A stretch of 64,000 nucleotides of DNA, taken from Andreprevotia lacus DSM 23236 (lineage in GTDB: Bacteria > Pseudomonadota > Gammaproteobacteria > Burkholderiales > Chitinibacteraceae). The stretch is from assembly GCF_900176275.1 (NCBI RefSeq), contig NZ_FWXD01000014.1, forward strand, positions 62,001-126,000, written 5' to 3'. The first letter of the stretch is position 1; each line of letters starts with the position of its first letter. Positions 47,111 to 56,932 of this stretch are shown one piece after another. The position numbers and the translations under genes were made by a program. Below the pieces are notes generated by a model. That model worked only from the letters and a program-made list of their open reading frames with translations, was not told where the DNA came from and did not search any database.

Positions 47111-48588
47111 GCTTTCTTCCTTTGCAGCGCGGCAGCAGCCACTTCGACATCGTCGAAGTGATGGCGCACGCCGTTGACTTCCTGATAGTTTTCGTGACCC
47201 TTGCCGGCAATCAGCACGACGTCACCGGGGCCGGCCAGCGCAATCGCATCGCCTATCGCATCGCTGCGATCCGATTCGATGGTGTAGTTGTCGGTGCCGG
47301 TGCCGGGCACGCCCGCCACACCCTTGATGATGTCGTTGATGATGGCGCGCGGTGTTTCGCTGCGGGGGTTGTCACTGGTGATTACCACCGCGTCGGCCAG
47401 CCGGCATGCCACCTCGCCCATCATCGGGCGCTTGCCCGGATCGCGGTCACCGCCACAGCCGAACACGCAATACAGCCGGCTGCCTTGCGGCAGCAACTGC
47501 TTGAGCGTGGCCAGCGCTTTTTCCAGCGCATCGGGCGTGTGCGCGTAATCGACAACCACCAGCGGCTTGCCGTCGCCGCCCAGCCGCTGCATGCGGCCCG
47601 GTGCGGATTCGATCTGGCCCAGCACCTGCACCGCATCGGCCAGCGGCACATCCAGCGCCAGCAGCACGCCCAGGCAGGCCAGCAGGTTGTAGGCGTTGAA
47701 GCTGCCGATCAGGCGCGAATGGATGGTGGCCTCGCCCAGCGGCGTGGTCACGTCAATATTCAGCCCGGCCAGCGTCATGCCGATGCGCAGCGCGCGGATA
47801 TCGCCACCCTGTATGCCATAGCTGTACACGCGCGGCGCGCTGGTGGACTTGATCAGCTCAGCGCCGAATGCATCATCGGCATTGATGACGGCGGCCTGCA
47901 GGCCTTGCCAGTCGAACAGCCTGGCCTTCTCGGCGCCGTACTGCTGCATGGTGCCGTGGTAATCGAGGTGATCGCGCGTGAGATTGGTGAACACCGCCAC
48001 CTTGAACTGCGTACCGTGCGCGCGCGCCTGCGCCAGCCCGTGCGAGCTCACTTCCATCGCCACATGGCTGGCGCCCTGCGCGGCAAACTCGCCCAGCCAT
48101 TGCTGCAGCGCGACCGGGTCCAGCGTGGTATGCGTCGATTCAATCAGCGCCGGATACAGGCCATTACCCAAGGTGCCGAGCACGCCGGTCTGGTGGCCGA
48201 GTGCGCTCAGCGCCTGGCCCAGCCAGTTGGCAATCGAGGTCTTGCCGTTGGTGCCGGTAATGCCGATCACGGCCAGCCTGGCGGATGGGTCGCCCAGCAG
48301 GTGGCTGGCCACGATGCCGGCCTGCGCGCGCAATTGCGGCACGGCCAGATTGGGCACGGTCCAGGCCGGATTCCACGTGAAGTCGTCGGCTTCCCAGATC
48401 ACCGCGCCAGCGCCGGCGGCAATGGCCGCGTCGATATAGCTGCGGCCGTCGGCATATTCGCCCTGGAAGGCCAGGAACACGTCGCCGGCCTGCACCTTGC
48501 GGCTGTCCATCACAAAACGACGACCGGCCGCCAACGCATCGATGGCAGCCAGGTCCAGTGGGGGAAGATTCCAGCTCTGCGGCTTCAT
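47107..48588 (-). CDS. murE: UDP-MurNAc-L-Ala-D-Glu--meso-diaminopimelate ligase
   Basis: Adds the third residue of the stem peptide. The 493-residue protein has ITGTNGKTSIANWLGQAL and TSDNPRSETP; the DNPR motif is the known marker for meso-diaminopimelate rather than lysine, consistent with a Gram-negative wall. It abuts ftsI with no spacer. Confidence 0.97.
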   Translation of the reverse strand: MKPQSWNLPPLDLAAIDALAAGRRFVMDSRKVQAGDVFLAFQGEYADGRSYIDAAIAAGAGAVIWEADDFTWNPAWTVPNLAVPQLRAQAGIVASHLLGDPSARLAVIGITGTNGKTSIANWLGQALSALGHQTGVLGTLGNGLYPALIESTHTTLDPVALQQWLGEFAAQGASHVAMEVSSHGLAQARAHGTQFKVAVFTNLTRDHLDYHGTMQQYGAEKARLFDWQGLQAAVINADDAFGAELIKSTSAPRVYSYGIQGGDIRALRIGMTLAGLNIDVTTPLGEATIHSRLIGSFNAYNLLACLGVLLALDVPLADAVQVLGQIESAPGRMQRLGGDGKPLVVVDYAHTPDALEKALATLKQLLPQGSRLYCVFGCGGDRDPGKRPMMGEVACRLADAVVITSDNPRSETPRAIINDIIKGVAGVPGTGTDNYTIESDRSDAIGDAIALAGPGDVVLIAGKGHENYQEVNGVRHHFDDVEVAAAALQRKKA

Positions 48589-50439
48589 CTAGGTTTCTTC
48601 CTTCACGTCTTCATCCTCTTCCTTGTTGGGCAGCAGGATATTGGTCGTCGGGGCATCGGGCGGCACACCCAGCAAACGCAGGCTGCCGGCCACCACATTG
48701 GCGAACACCGGGGCGGATACCATGCCGCCGTAGATGCTCTTGTCGGTCGCGGGTTCGTCGATCATCACCGCGATGATCAGGCGCGGGTCGGACGCCGGCG
48801 CAAAGCCGACAAAGGACGCCACGTATTTCTTTTCGCCATAGCCACCCGCAGCCTGTTTGCGCGCCGTGCCGGTTTTGCCAGCCACGCGGTAGCCCACCAC
48901 CTGCGCACGTGTAGCGGTGCCGCCAGGCTGGGTGACTTTTTCGAGCATGCCGCGGATTTCCTGCGCCAGCTCGGGCGGGATCACCTGCTTGCCCGGCATC
49001 GGGGCAACCTGCTTGGTAAAAGTGATCGGGCGAATCTGGCCGTCGGTGGCGTAGATCTGATACGCCTTGGCCATCTGCATCAGGCTGACCGAAATGCCGT
49101 AGCCGTAACCGATGGTGGCTTGCTCGATCGGGTACCAGGTTTTCCACGGGCGCAGCTTGCCGGCAGCTTCACCGGGGAAGCCGGTTTGCGGCTGGCTGCC
49201 AAAACCGACCGAGGTCAGCATGTTGTATTGCGTTTCGCGCGGCATCGACAGCGCGACCTTGGCCGCACCGATATTGCTGGACTTGACCAGGATGCCTTCA
49301 GGCGTGAGCGCGCCGTAGTTGTGCGTGTCCTTGATTACGTAACCGGCCATGGGCATCTGCCCTGCCGTGGCGAACACCGTGGTGTCGCGTATCGTGCCGG
49401 CCTGCATGGCTGCGCCGATGGTGAACGGCTTCATGGTCGAACCCGGCTCGTACAGGTCGGTCAGCGCGCGGTTGCGCTTCTTGGACGGGTCGATGCGCGA
49501 GCGGCTGTTGGGGTTGTACGACGGCGCATTAGCCAGTGCCAGCACCTCGCCGGTGCGGGCGTCGAGCACGACGATGCCGCCACCGACAGCGTGGAAAGCG
49601 TCAACCTGCGCCTTCAGCTCGCGGTAGGCCAGGTACTGGATACGGCTGTCGATGGACAGCGTGAGCGTTTCGCCATCGCGCGGCGGCACGATGGTGGAGA
49701 TATCTTCGACGATATAGCCGCGACGATCGCGGATCACCGTGCGGCTGCCGGCCTTGCCTTCCAGCATGGCGTTGCGCGTCAGCTCGAAGCCTTCCTGACC
49801 TTTGCCGTCGATATCGGTGTAGCCAACGATGTGCGCCATTACCTCGCCCGCCGGGTAGAAACGGCGGTATTCGGTCTGGCTGTAGATACCCGGAATGCCG
49901 AGGGCGATCACGCCCTTGGCGTCGTCCGGCGACATGTGGCGCTTGAGCCAGGTGAAGTCGGAGCGGATGTCCTCACCCTTGTCGTTCTTGCGGCTTTCGG
50001 ACAGCTTCTTGACGATATCGTCGGCAGAAACCCCCAACACCTTGGACAGCCTGGCGATATCGTCACGCGAGACCGGCACCGGGTCCTTGTCGCTCTTGGG
50101 CTCCCAATCGGGGTCGCGCTTTTGCCCCGGCGGCAGCAGGGTGATGCCGCGCGGGCTGGCCCAGATCGATTGCACCGGGGTGGAGATGGCCAGCGGCTCG
50201 CCGTTGCGGTCGGTAATCTTGCCGCGATCGGCTTCCAGACGCAGCGTGCGGGTATAGCGTGCATCGCCCTGCTCTTGCAGAAAGCCTTCGTTGTAAACCT
50301 GCAGATAGAGGCCGCGCGCCAGCAGCGCGCCAAACAGCGCGACCAGTGCGGCCACCATGAACCAGACGCGCCAGCGCTCCAGCTTGAGCTGCTGCACATA
50401 GCGCTGACGCCCTTGCGGCGCCGTGGAGACGCGCTTCAT
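48589..50439 (-). CDS. ftsI: Septal peptidoglycan transpeptidase (PBP3)
   Basis: A 616-residue class B penicillin-binding protein that cross-links septal wall with FtsW. One N-terminal membrane segment (about 26-48), a dimerisation/pedestal domain, then the transpeptidase domain with the active Ser in EPGSTMKPF, KSSNIG and VAGKTGTARK. Highly acidic C-terminal tail (NKEEDEDVKEET). It overlaps ftsL by four bases. Confidence 0.97.
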   Translation of the reverse strand: MKRVSTAPQGRQRYVQQLKLERWRVWFMVAALVALFGALLARGLYLQVYNEGFLQEQGDARYTRTLRLEADRGKITDRNGEPLAISTPVQSIWASPRGITLLPPGQKRDPDWEPKSDKDPVPVSRDDIARLSKVLGVSADDIVKKLSESRKNDKGEDIRSDFTWLKRHMSPDDAKGVIALGIPGIYSQTEYRRFYPAGEVMAHIVGYTDIDGKGQEGFELTRNAMLEGKAGSRTVIRDRRGYIVEDISTIVPPRDGETLTLSIDSRIQYLAYRELKAQVDAFHAVGGGIVVLDARTGEVLALANAPSYNPNSRSRIDPSKKRNRALTDLYEPGSTMKPFTIGAAMQAGTIRDTTVFATAGQMPMAGYVIKDTHNYGALTPEGILVKSSNIGAAKVALSMPRETQYNMLTSVGFGSQPQTGFPGEAAGKLRPWKTWYPIEQATIGYGYGISVSLMQMAKAYQIYATDGQIRPITFTKQVAPMPGKQVIPPELAQEIRGMLEKVTQPGGTATRAQVVGYRVAGKTGTARKQAAGGYGEKKYVASFVGFAPASDPRLIIAVMIDEPATDKSIYGGMVSAPVFANVVAGSLRLLGVPPDAPTTNILLPNKEEDEDVKEET

Positions 50440-50735
50440 TCCGTTGTCACCCTGGGCTGCGCCACACCCTGGCCGTGCGGCAAGATGGCTTGCGTGCGGT
50501 TGCTGCCAGGCACTTGCATGCCCAGTTTCTTGGTGGCCTCGGATTCAATGCGCGAATGCATGGCCCAGGTGCTTTGCTCCAGCTGCAGCTGCCCCCATTC
50601 CACATCGAGTTTCTTGGAATACTGCGCTTCCTTTTGCAGCTCGCCATAAAGCTTGCGTGCCTTGTGCTGACTGGTAACCACCGACAGCGCGCACAGGATA
50701 AGGATGCCAAGCAGCAAGAGATTGAGCCGTGTCAT
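50436..50735 (-). CDS. ftsL: Cell division protein FtsL
   Basis: A 99-residue bitopic divisome protein: short cytoplasmic start, one membrane segment ([20 protein letters not shown]) and a periplasmic coiled-coil rich in Gln/Glu/Lys. Position between rsmH and ftsI, with four-base overlaps on both sides, fixes the identity since FtsL sequences are poorly conserved. Confidence 0.93.
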   Translation of the reverse strand: MTRLNLLLLGILILCALSVVTSQHKARKLYGELQKEAQYSKKLDVEWGQLQLEQSTWAMHSRIESEATKKLGMQVPGSNRTQAILPHGQGVAQPRVTTE

Positions 50736-51661
50736 AGCGCCCCCTCCGTACGCTCGGCAATGCGCAGGATGGCACTGCGCGCGCGCGGATTGGCAGCAAC
50801 CTCTTCATCGCTGGCGCGCACTGGCTTGCCGACGGCCTTGAGCGGCGGCGCCGGGATGTCGGCAGCGCGCACCGGCAAGCGGTCCGGCAGGTCGTGCTTG
50901 CTGGCGTCCTGAACGAAGCGCTTGACGATGCGGTCTTCCAGCGAGTGGAAGGCAATGATGGACAGCCGCCCGCCGGTACTCAGGCGCGCCAGCGCCTGCG
51001 GCAGGATCAGCGCGAGCTCTTCAAGCTCGCGATTGATGAAAATCCGTACAGCCTGGAAGGTACGCGTCGCCGGGTCCTGGCCCGGCTCACGGGTGCGGAC
51101 GGCCGTTGCCACGACCGTGGCAAGTTCGCGTGTTGTAGCGAAAGGCCGCTCGAGCCGACGCGCAACAATCGCTGCTGCAACCTGTTTAGCAAACCGTTCT
51201 TCGCCATAGTCACGTATCACCTCCGCAATGTCTTTTTCATCGGCGCTGTTGATCCAGTCGGCGGCGGTCTGGCCGCGCGTAGTATCCATGCGCATGTCGA
51301 GCGGGGCATCGAAGCGGAAGCTGAAGCCCCGGCTGCCGTCATCGAGCTGCGGCGAGGACACGCCCAGATCGAGCAGCAGCCCGTTGATGTGTTGAATGCC
51401 CAGTTCATCCAGCGCATCGGACAGCGTGCGAAAGCCGTCGTGCACGATGGTGAAGCGCGGGTCGTTGATGGTTTGCGCCTCGGCGATCGCGGCCGGGTCT
51501 TTGTCGAAGGCGATCAGCCGGCCATTGGGCCCCAGGCGCGACAGGATGAGGCGCGAGTGGCCGCCACGGCCGAAAGTACCGTCGACATAAAGACCGTCCG
51601 GCTTGATCGCCAGCGCATCGACCGCCTCTTCGAGCAGGACGGTGCGGTGTAGGAAACTCAC
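50732..51661 (-). CDS. rsmH: 16S rRNA m4C1402 methyltransferase
   Basis: A 309-residue SAM-dependent enzyme (MraW) methylating N4 of C1402 in 16S rRNA. N-terminal [16 protein letters not shown]-site [29 protein letters not shown] and C-terminal [15 protein letters not shown] are family hallmarks. It overlaps mraZ and ftsL. Confidence 0.96.
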   Translation of the reverse strand: MSFLHRTVLLEEAVDALAIKPDGLYVDGTFGRGGHSRLILSRLGPNGRLIAFDKDPAAIAEAQTINDPRFTIVHDGFRTLSDALDELGIQHINGLLLDLGVSSPQLDDGSRGFSFRFDAPLDMRMDTTRGQTAADWINSADEKDIAEVIRDYGEERFAKQVAAAIVARRLERPFATTRELATVVATAVRTREPGQDPATRTFQAVRIFINRELEELALILPQALARLSTGGRLSIIAFHSLEDRIVKRFVQDASKHDLPDRLPVRAADIPAPPLKAVGKPVRASDEEVAANPRARSAILRIAERTEGAL

Positions 51662-52089
51662 AGCACCACACCTTCCATCAGTTGTTCGCGATCGTCATCG
51701 TTGATCGCCAGCACCGAGAGATCCTTCTCGGTCCACTTGCCTTCGTCCCACAGCTCGAATTTGTTGCCGATGTCGACAAAGGCGATGGTTTTCTCCAGCC
51801 CGGTAAGCTGGCGCAGCCGTTGCGGCACCAGAATGCGCCCGGCGCTATCCATGTCCAGCTCCTCGGCATTACCGACCACGAAGCGGCGCAATTGTGCCTG
51901 CGCGCCGGAAAGCTGGTTCAGGCGATCACGCACCGGCAGCCAGTCCGGCTCGGCATACAGCAACAGGCACCCTGCCGGATCGATGGTCAGAACCAGGCGG
52001 CCCGCACTCTTCGCGGACAGCAGGTCGCGATGCTTGGCCGGAATCGCCAAACGCCCCTTGCTGTCGAGATTGAGAGTTGCCACGCCCAT
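51658..52089 (-). CDS. mraZ: Transcriptional regulator MraZ
   Basis: A 143-residue AbrB-like DNA-binding protein with two MraZ repeats ([19 protein letters not shown] near the N terminus and [19 protein letters not shown] in the second half). It is the first gene of the dcw cluster and in other bacteria represses its own operon by binding TGGG repeats; four such repeats lie just upstream. Confidence 0.95.
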   Translation of the reverse strand: MGVATLNLDSKGRLAIPAKHRDLLSAKSAGRLVLTIDPAGCLLLYAEPDWLPVRDRLNQLSGAQAQLRRFVVGNAEELDMDSAGRILVPQRLRQLTGLEKTIAFVDIGNKFELWDEGKWTEKDLSVLAINDDDREQLMEGVVL

Positions 52090-52120
52090 GCGTCAAACCA
52101 CCTGTGTTTTGGGGGAAAAT

Positions 52121-52158
52121 ATCCACTTTCTTCCACTTTTTCCCACTTCGCCCCACTA
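52121..52158 (-). promoter_or_regulatory. MraZ box: four AGTGG repeats at 10-bp spacing
   Basis: On the minus strand the leader reads AGTGGGGCGA, AGTGGGAAAA, AGTGGAAGAA, AGTGGATATT in exact 10-bp register, 32 bases before the mraZ ATG. This matches the known MraZ operator layout, so the cluster is probably autoregulated. Confidence 0.88.
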
Positions 52159-52351
52159 TAGAGCAAATAAAAAGCCGCCACAAGTGGGCAGCTTTGGGAA
52201 AGTCGTTTTGATACAATCACTTAGCGGCACAAAGCGCATCTAAATTGTTGATATATAAACATCAAATTAATAAAGCACTTAAATTCACAATTTAAAGTGT
52301 TACTTTAAGTTCATCCCATCCACGCAGCGCAACTCCCCTCCGCCGTCCATC

Positions 52352-52519
52352 ATGCTGGGCAAACTGATCCGTCTCCTCCCCTGGTTGTTGCTGGCCTGGC
52401 TTTGCCTGCGATTGCTGTCGCCCACGCTGAAAAGCGAAATCCATCGCGGCGTGCGCATTGCCGCCGTCATGCTGGTATTGATCAGCGCAGGCGCACTGCT
52501 CTGGCACCTTTTCCGATAA
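52352..52519 (+). CDS. Small two-helix membrane protein (55 aa)
   Basis: A short frame from ATG 52352 to TAA 52517-52519. The product opens with a hydrophobic segment ([19 protein letters not shown]), has a charged hinge ([13 protein letters not shown]) and a second hydrophobic segment ([18 protein letters not shown]). Composition and codon use look coding, but no good ribosome site is visible. It lies between mraZ and msrP. Function unknown. Confidence 0.5.
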   Translation: MLGKLIRLLPWLLLAWLCLRLLSPTLKSEIHRGVRIAAVMLVLISAGALLWHLFR

Positions 52520-52596
52520 GGTCTGTCATATCCGGCAAACGGAAACGACTACAAAGACAGATAGGCGCATCGCGCCTGCCCACCCGGAGCCCTGCC

Positions 52597-53529
52597 ATGC
52601 CACGCCTGCCTGTCGCCAGCGACATCCTGCCGTCCGAAATCACGCCCGAATCGGTCTATCTGAACCGCCGCCAATTGATGGCTGCCGGTGCGGGCCTGGT
52701 GGCCGCCAGCGTATTGCCCACCGCACGGGCCGCCGGAGAACTGGCCTACAAACCCGGCCGCTATAACGTGGGCGGCGAAGAAAAAAACACCTTCGAGCAA
52801 ATCACCCATTACAACAATTACTACGAATTCGGCACCGACAAGGACGATCCGGCGCGCAATGCCGGCACGCTGAAAACCCGGCCGTGGACGGTGCGCGTGG
52901 AAGGGGCTTGTGAAAAGCCGCAAACCTTCGACATCGACCACCTGCTCAAGCTGGCACCGCTGGAAGAGCGGCTGTACCGCCTGCGCTGTGTTGAAGCGTG
53001 GTCGATGGTGATTCCGTGGGTGGGTTTTTCGCTATCCGAATTGCTCAAGCAGGTGGTGCCCACGTCGAAAGCCAAATTCGTCGAATTCACCTCGCTGGCG
53101 GATAAAAGCCAGATGCCGGGCGTGGTCGAGCACGTGCTGGACTGGCCGTATACCGAGGGCCTGCGTATCGACGAGGCCATGCACCCGCTGGCCATACTGG
53201 CCGTCGGCCTCTATGGCAAAGTACTGCCGAACCAGAATGGCGCACCGATCCGGCTGGTAGTGCCGTGGAAATACGGCTTCAAGAGCGCCAAATCCATCGT
53301 GAAGATCCGCCTGCTGGAAAACCAGCCCATGACGGCATGGAACAAGGCCGCGCCGCAGGAATACGGCTTTTATTCCAACGTGAACCCGGAAGTGGACCAC
53401 CCGCGCTGGAGCCAGGCCAGCGAGCGCCGCATCGGCGAATTCCTGCGCCGCAAGACCTTGATGTTCAATGGCTATGCCAATGAAGTCGCCGGTTTGTACA
53501 AGGGCATGGATTTGAAGAAATTTTATTGA
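52597..53529 (+). CDS. msrP: Periplasmic methionine-sulfoxide reductase, molybdopterin subunit
   Basis: Repairs oxidised methionine in periplasmic proteins using a Mo-molybdopterin cofactor. The 310-residue protein has a Tat signal peptide ([15 protein letters not shown], twin Arg 24-25, cleaved near ARAAG) and the Mo-ligating Cys131 in [23 protein letters not shown]-like [20 protein letters not shown] near the C terminus is typical. GGAG precedes the ATG at 52597. The usual haem membrane partner MsrQ is not encoded next to it here. Confidence 0.95.
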   Translation: MPRLPVASDILPSEITPESVYLNRRQLMAAGAGLVAASVLPTARAAGELAYKPGRYNVGGEEKNTFEQITHYNNYYEFGTDKDDPARNAGTLKTRPWTVRVEGACEKPQTFDIDHLLKLAPLEERLYRLRCVEAWSMVIPWVGFSLSELLKQVVPTSKAKFVEFTSLADKSQMPGVVEHVLDWPYTEGLRIDEAMHPLAILAVGLYGKVLPNQNGAPIRLVVPWKYGFKSAKSIVKIRLLENQPMTAWNKAAPQEYGFYSNVNPEVDHPRWSQASERRIGEFLRRKTLMFNGYANEVAGLYKGMDLKKFY

Positions 53530-53639
53530 ACGGGCACCTGCGCTTTGGCCAAGGCTGGTCGCGCAGAGCCAGCGTCATCTGGCTTCGGTGCCTGCAACGC
53601 AAACGCTAAATCCAGCCGCTGCACATATTCAGCCAGTCA

Positions 53640-53939
53640 CTACCCCATGCGGCCAGCAAGCCGTGCAATGCTGGCAATCGCCGCCTCCATCTTCACGCGG
53701 GCGGACGAGTTGGCCGAATGCACCTTCAGCAGCGGCGGTACAAAGCCACGCGTCGCCACCTGCTCTTCCAGCCAGAGCAAAACGGTATAGCCGGTGCCGT
53801 GCGCGTCGTCGCCCAGGTCATGATCCAGCGACAGTTCGGTGACCTGCCCGTTTTCCAGCAGCGCAATGACCTCCTCCGGCCAATAAGTGCGCACCCAGCC
53901 CTCGGGCGTCGCCCTTTCATCATCCAGAAAAACCTTCAT
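53640..53939 (-). CDS. Cyclic-phosphate processing receiver (CPRec) domain protein
   Basis: A 99-residue single-domain protein starting MKVFLDDERATPEGWVRTYW, with SLDHDLGDDAHGTGYTVLLW and LKVHSANSSARVKM. These match the receiver-like domain family named for a proposed role with cyclic-phosphate ends of RNA. Acidic residues (DDE, DHDLGDD) could bind metal. It stands alone; no ligase, phosphatase or toxin gene is adjacent. Function uncertain. Confidence 0.82.
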   Translation of the reverse strand: MKVFLDDERATPEGWVRTYWPEEVIALLENGQVTELSLDHDLGDDAHGTGYTVLLWLEEQVATRGFVPPLLKVHSANSSARVKMEAAIASIARLAGRMG

Positions 53940-53991
53940 GCTTCACCCCTGCCGCACCAATACCGGCCACATCGTGCCACAGACAGTACGC

Positions 53992-54019
53992 AAAAAAAGA
54001 CCCGCCACGAAGGCGGGTC
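53992..54019 (-). terminator. Rho-independent terminator after amtB
   Basis: On the minus strand GACCCGCC-TTCGT-GGCGGGTC is followed by seven T. It lies about 105 bases beyond the amtB stop and ahead of the CPRec gene, so it should end the glnK-amtB transcript. Confidence 0.88.
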
Positions 54020-54124
54020 GCACTCGGCCCTATGCTGAGCCTTGCTTTCCTGTTTGATATCAGGGCAGTTATCGACTTTATTCTGTTGCGCCGACTGCAG
54101 CCTGCGCCGCAGCCGGCCCAAGAC

Positions 54125-55642
54125 TTACTGGTTGTACGCTTTCTCGCCGTGCGAGTTCACGTCCAGACCTTCGCGCTCTTCGTCTTCCTTCACGCGCAGG
54201 CCGATGGTCAGGTCAACCACCTTGTAGGCGATGAAGGACACGATGCCCGACCACACCAGCGTGACCAGGATGCCGGTGCCTTGCACTACCAGCTGGCTGC
54301 TGATCGAGTAGTCAGCGGCAACCTTGTTGGCCACGTAGTCCCACACGCCGGTACCGCCCAGCGACGGCGAAGCGAACACACCGGTCAGCAGCGCACCGAG
54401 GATACCGCCCACGCCGTGCACGCCGAATACGTCCAGCGCATCGTCAGCGCCCAGCAGTTTCTTCAGACCGTGCACACCCCACAGGCAGACCACGCCGGCA
54501 GCCAGACCGATCACGATCGCGCCACCCACGCCGACGAAGCCGGCAGCCGGGGTTACCGCAACCAAACCTGCCACGGCGCCCGAGGCCGCGCCCAGCATGG
54601 ACGGCTTGCCCTTCAACACCCATTCGGCAAACAGCCAGGACAGCGTAGCGGCAGCAGTGGCCACCCAGGTATTGACGAAGGCCAGCGCGGCCGTGCCATT
54701 GGCTTCCAGGGCCGAGCCGGCGTTGAAGCCGAACCAGCCGAACCACAGCAGCGAGGCGCCAACCATGGTCAGGGTCAGGCTATGCGGGGTCATCGCTTCC
54801 TTGCCAAAGCCAACACGCTTGCCCACCAGATAGGCACCGATCAGGCCGGCAATGGCGGCGTTGATGTGCACGACAGTGCCGCCGGCAAAATCGAGCGCAC
54901 CCTTCTGGAACATGAAGCCACCAGTGGCATTGGCTGCATCAGCTGCTGCTTGCGTGGTGTAGGCATCCGGGCCGGCCCAGTACCACACCATGTGAGCGAT
55001 GGGCAGGTAAGCGAAAGTGAACCACAGCACCGAGAACACCAGGATGGCCGAGAACTTGGCGCGTTCAGCGAACGAACCGATGATCAGGCAACCGGTAATG
55101 GCAGCGAATGCGCCCTGGAACACGACATAGGCCAGTTCGGAGATCCCCACGCCCTTGCTGAAGGTGGCCGCGATCGAATCCGGCGTGACCCCCTTGAGCA
55201 GCACCTTGGAGAAGCCACCAATGAAGGCATTACCCTCGGTGAACGCCAGGCTGTAGCCGTAAACGACCCACAGCAAGGAGAGCAGCGAGAAGATGGTGAA
55301 GACCTGCACCAGCACCGACAGCATGTTCTTGCTGCGCACCAGGCCGCCGTAGAACAGCGCCAGGCCCGGAATGGACATCAGGATGACCAGTGCCGACGAC
55401 ACCAGAATCCAGGTGTTGTCGCCCTTGTTGACGGTATCGACGATGGGGGCAGCAGCCGGGGCCGACGCAGCAGCACTGGCCGTGGCAGCAGCAGGTGCCG
55501 AAGCAACAGCCTTGTCGGCCGCAGCGGCAGAGGCAGCCGAGGCTTCAGCCACCGGGGCCGAGGCAGCGGCTTCTTCAGCAAAGCTGGGTGCCGCGAAAGC
55601 GATCGCGCCGACCAGCGCGACCCACGCAAACAGTTTTTTCAT
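54125..55642 (-). CDS. amtB: Ammonium transporter AmtB
   Basis: A 505-residue ammonium channel. A signal peptide (1-22) is followed by an unusual Ala/Ser-rich stretch of about 45 residues before the first membrane segment, then eleven membrane segments. Pore histidines lie in AGGTVVHINAAIAGL and FGVHGVGGILGAL; WFGWFGFNAGSAL is also conserved. The start at 55642 has an AGGAGAG site. It follows glnK by 25 bp; GlnK is known to plug AmtB when nitrogen is plentiful. Confidence 0.96.
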   Translation of the reverse strand: MKKLFAWVALVGAIAFAAPSFAEEAAASAPVAEASAASAAAADKAVASAPAAATASAAASAPAAAPIVDTVNKGDNTWILVSSALVILMSIPGLALFYGGLVRSKNMLSVLVQVFTIFSLLSLLWVVYGYSLAFTEGNAFIGGFSKVLLKGVTPDSIAATFSKGVGISELAYVVFQGAFAAITGCLIIGSFAERAKFSAILVFSVLWFTFAYLPIAHMVWYWAGPDAYTTQAAADAANATGGFMFQKGALDFAGGTVVHINAAIAGLIGAYLVGKRVGFGKEAMTPHSLTLTMVGASLLWFGWFGFNAGSALEANGTAALAFVNTWVATAAATLSWLFAEWVLKGKPSMLGAASGAVAGLVAVTPAAGFVGVGGAIVIGLAAGVVCLWGVHGLKKLLGADDALDVFGVHGVGGILGALLTGVFASPSLGGTGVWDYVANKVAADYSISSQLVVQGTGILVTLVWSGIVSFIAYKVVDLTIGLRVKEDEEREGLDVNSHGEKAYNQ

Positions 55643-55667
55643 GATTAGCTCTCTCCTGGCCTTGTTC

Positions 55668-56084
<417 letters not shown>

Positions 56085-56158
56085 TCAATCACTTGCCATG
56101 TGTCGGATTTTGCGCTGCACCGGGCTGGCGCGGCAAAATCGCCACGAACCAGTTTGGG

Positions 56159-56186
56159 GCACCACAATGGTGCGCAAACATGGTGC
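56159..56186. promoter_or_regulatory. Tandem NtrC-binding sites upstream of glnK
   Basis: GCAC-N7-GTGC (56159-56173) is a perfect half-site pair with NtrC spacing; an adjacent degenerate pair GCGC-N7-GTGC spans 56172-56186. They lie about 95-135 bp upstream of the -12/-24 promoter, the usual enhancer distance. Confidence 0.72.
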
Positions 56187-56258
56187 ACGCGCTCACCGGC
56201 CCGGCTTGCCGCATCTGCTACACTCGAAGGTAACCCCACAACGCCACTGGAGCGCGCC

Positions 56259-56519
56259 ATGATCAAGGAAAAAATCTTCGACGAAATCGCCGCCAAGGTC
56301 TCTGAAGCCATCGCCAACAGCCCCGCCAAGGATGTGGAAAAGAACATCAAGGCCATGATGGGCAGCGCCTTTACCAAGATGGATCTGGTCACGCGCGAGG
56401 AATTCGACATCCAGCAGGACGTGCTGGCCCGCACCCGCGAAACGCTGACCGCACTCGAAGCCCGCGTGGCCGCGCTGGAAGAAAAGCTGCTGGCCGGCAA
56501 TCCGCAAGACAGCCTTTGA
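56259..56519 (+). CDS. ubiK: Ubiquinone biosynthesis accessory factor UbiK
   Basis: An 86-residue membrane-fusogenic/coiled-coil protein of the BMFP (YqiC) family that assists the Ubi complex. N terminus MIKEKIFDEIAAKVSEAIAN, central KNIKAMMGSAFTKMDLVTRE and a C-terminal coiled coil (EARVAALEEKLLAG) are typical. It is divergent from glnK and followed by a terminator. Confidence 0.9.
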   Translation: MIKEKIFDEIAAKVSEAIANSPAKDVEKNIKAMMGSAFTKMDLVTREEFDIQQDVLARTRETLTALEARVAALEEKLLAGNPQDSL

Positions 56520-56573
56520 GCGCCTGCCTGCACGCTCTGCCTGTGGCTGCAGGCTGAACCGGCATAGACGCTA

Positions 56574-56600
56574 AAAAGCCCCGGAATGCCGGGGCTTTTT
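56574..56600 (+). terminator. Rho-independent terminator after ubiK
   Basis: Inverted repeat AAAAGCCCCGG (56574-56584), loop AATG, CCGGGGCTTTT (56589-56599) with T tail. Symmetry with an A run upstream means it may work in both directions. Confidence 0.9.
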
Positions 56601-56640
56601 CATGGGTGGCCCCGCAAAAGCGCCTGATCCGTGCCACTGA

Positions 56641-56897
56641 CGAGCGTCAGCGAGGCTCCCTCGCGGCGGCGAGGGCGGGGGGCGTGGAATCAAACAGGGA
56701 GAGCCGTTGTATCGCTTGCCGATCATGACTAGCCCCGGCTTGGCCGGGGGCTTGATGCCGCTTGATTCACCACAGCAGTCTGCAAGTAGCACAGGCTCGT
56801 GTGGCGAGGACGGGGGGTGTGGGGGAAATCAGGATTGAGCCGGTCTGCCGTCTGCCACACTCGCTTCGAACCCGGCTCTGCCGGGTACTTGATGCCG
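56641..56897 (+). repeat. REP-like family R, two tandem copies
   Basis: The 413-bp gap between ubiK and dgkA (56520-56932) holds the terminator and two family copies. Copy a (56641-56762): hairpin CCCTCGC-GGCG-GCGAGGG, GCGTGGAATCAAACAGGGAG, hairpin CCCCGGCTTGGCCGGGG, CTTGATGCCG. Copy b (56801-56897) is diverged: GTGGCGAGGACGGGGGGTGT, then ACCCGGC-TCT-GCCGGGT and ACTTGATGCCG. Nothing else is seen in the gap. Confidence 0.85.
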
Positions 56898-56932
56898 CCC
56901 CACCTGCCACTGCAGACTCCGGTCAACCCGGC

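Noticed and set aside
47083-50649. Very long plus-strand open frame opposite murE and ftsI
   Set aside because: Antisense shadow of GC-rich genes; composition is Arg/His/Gln-rich and the minus-strand genes are certain.
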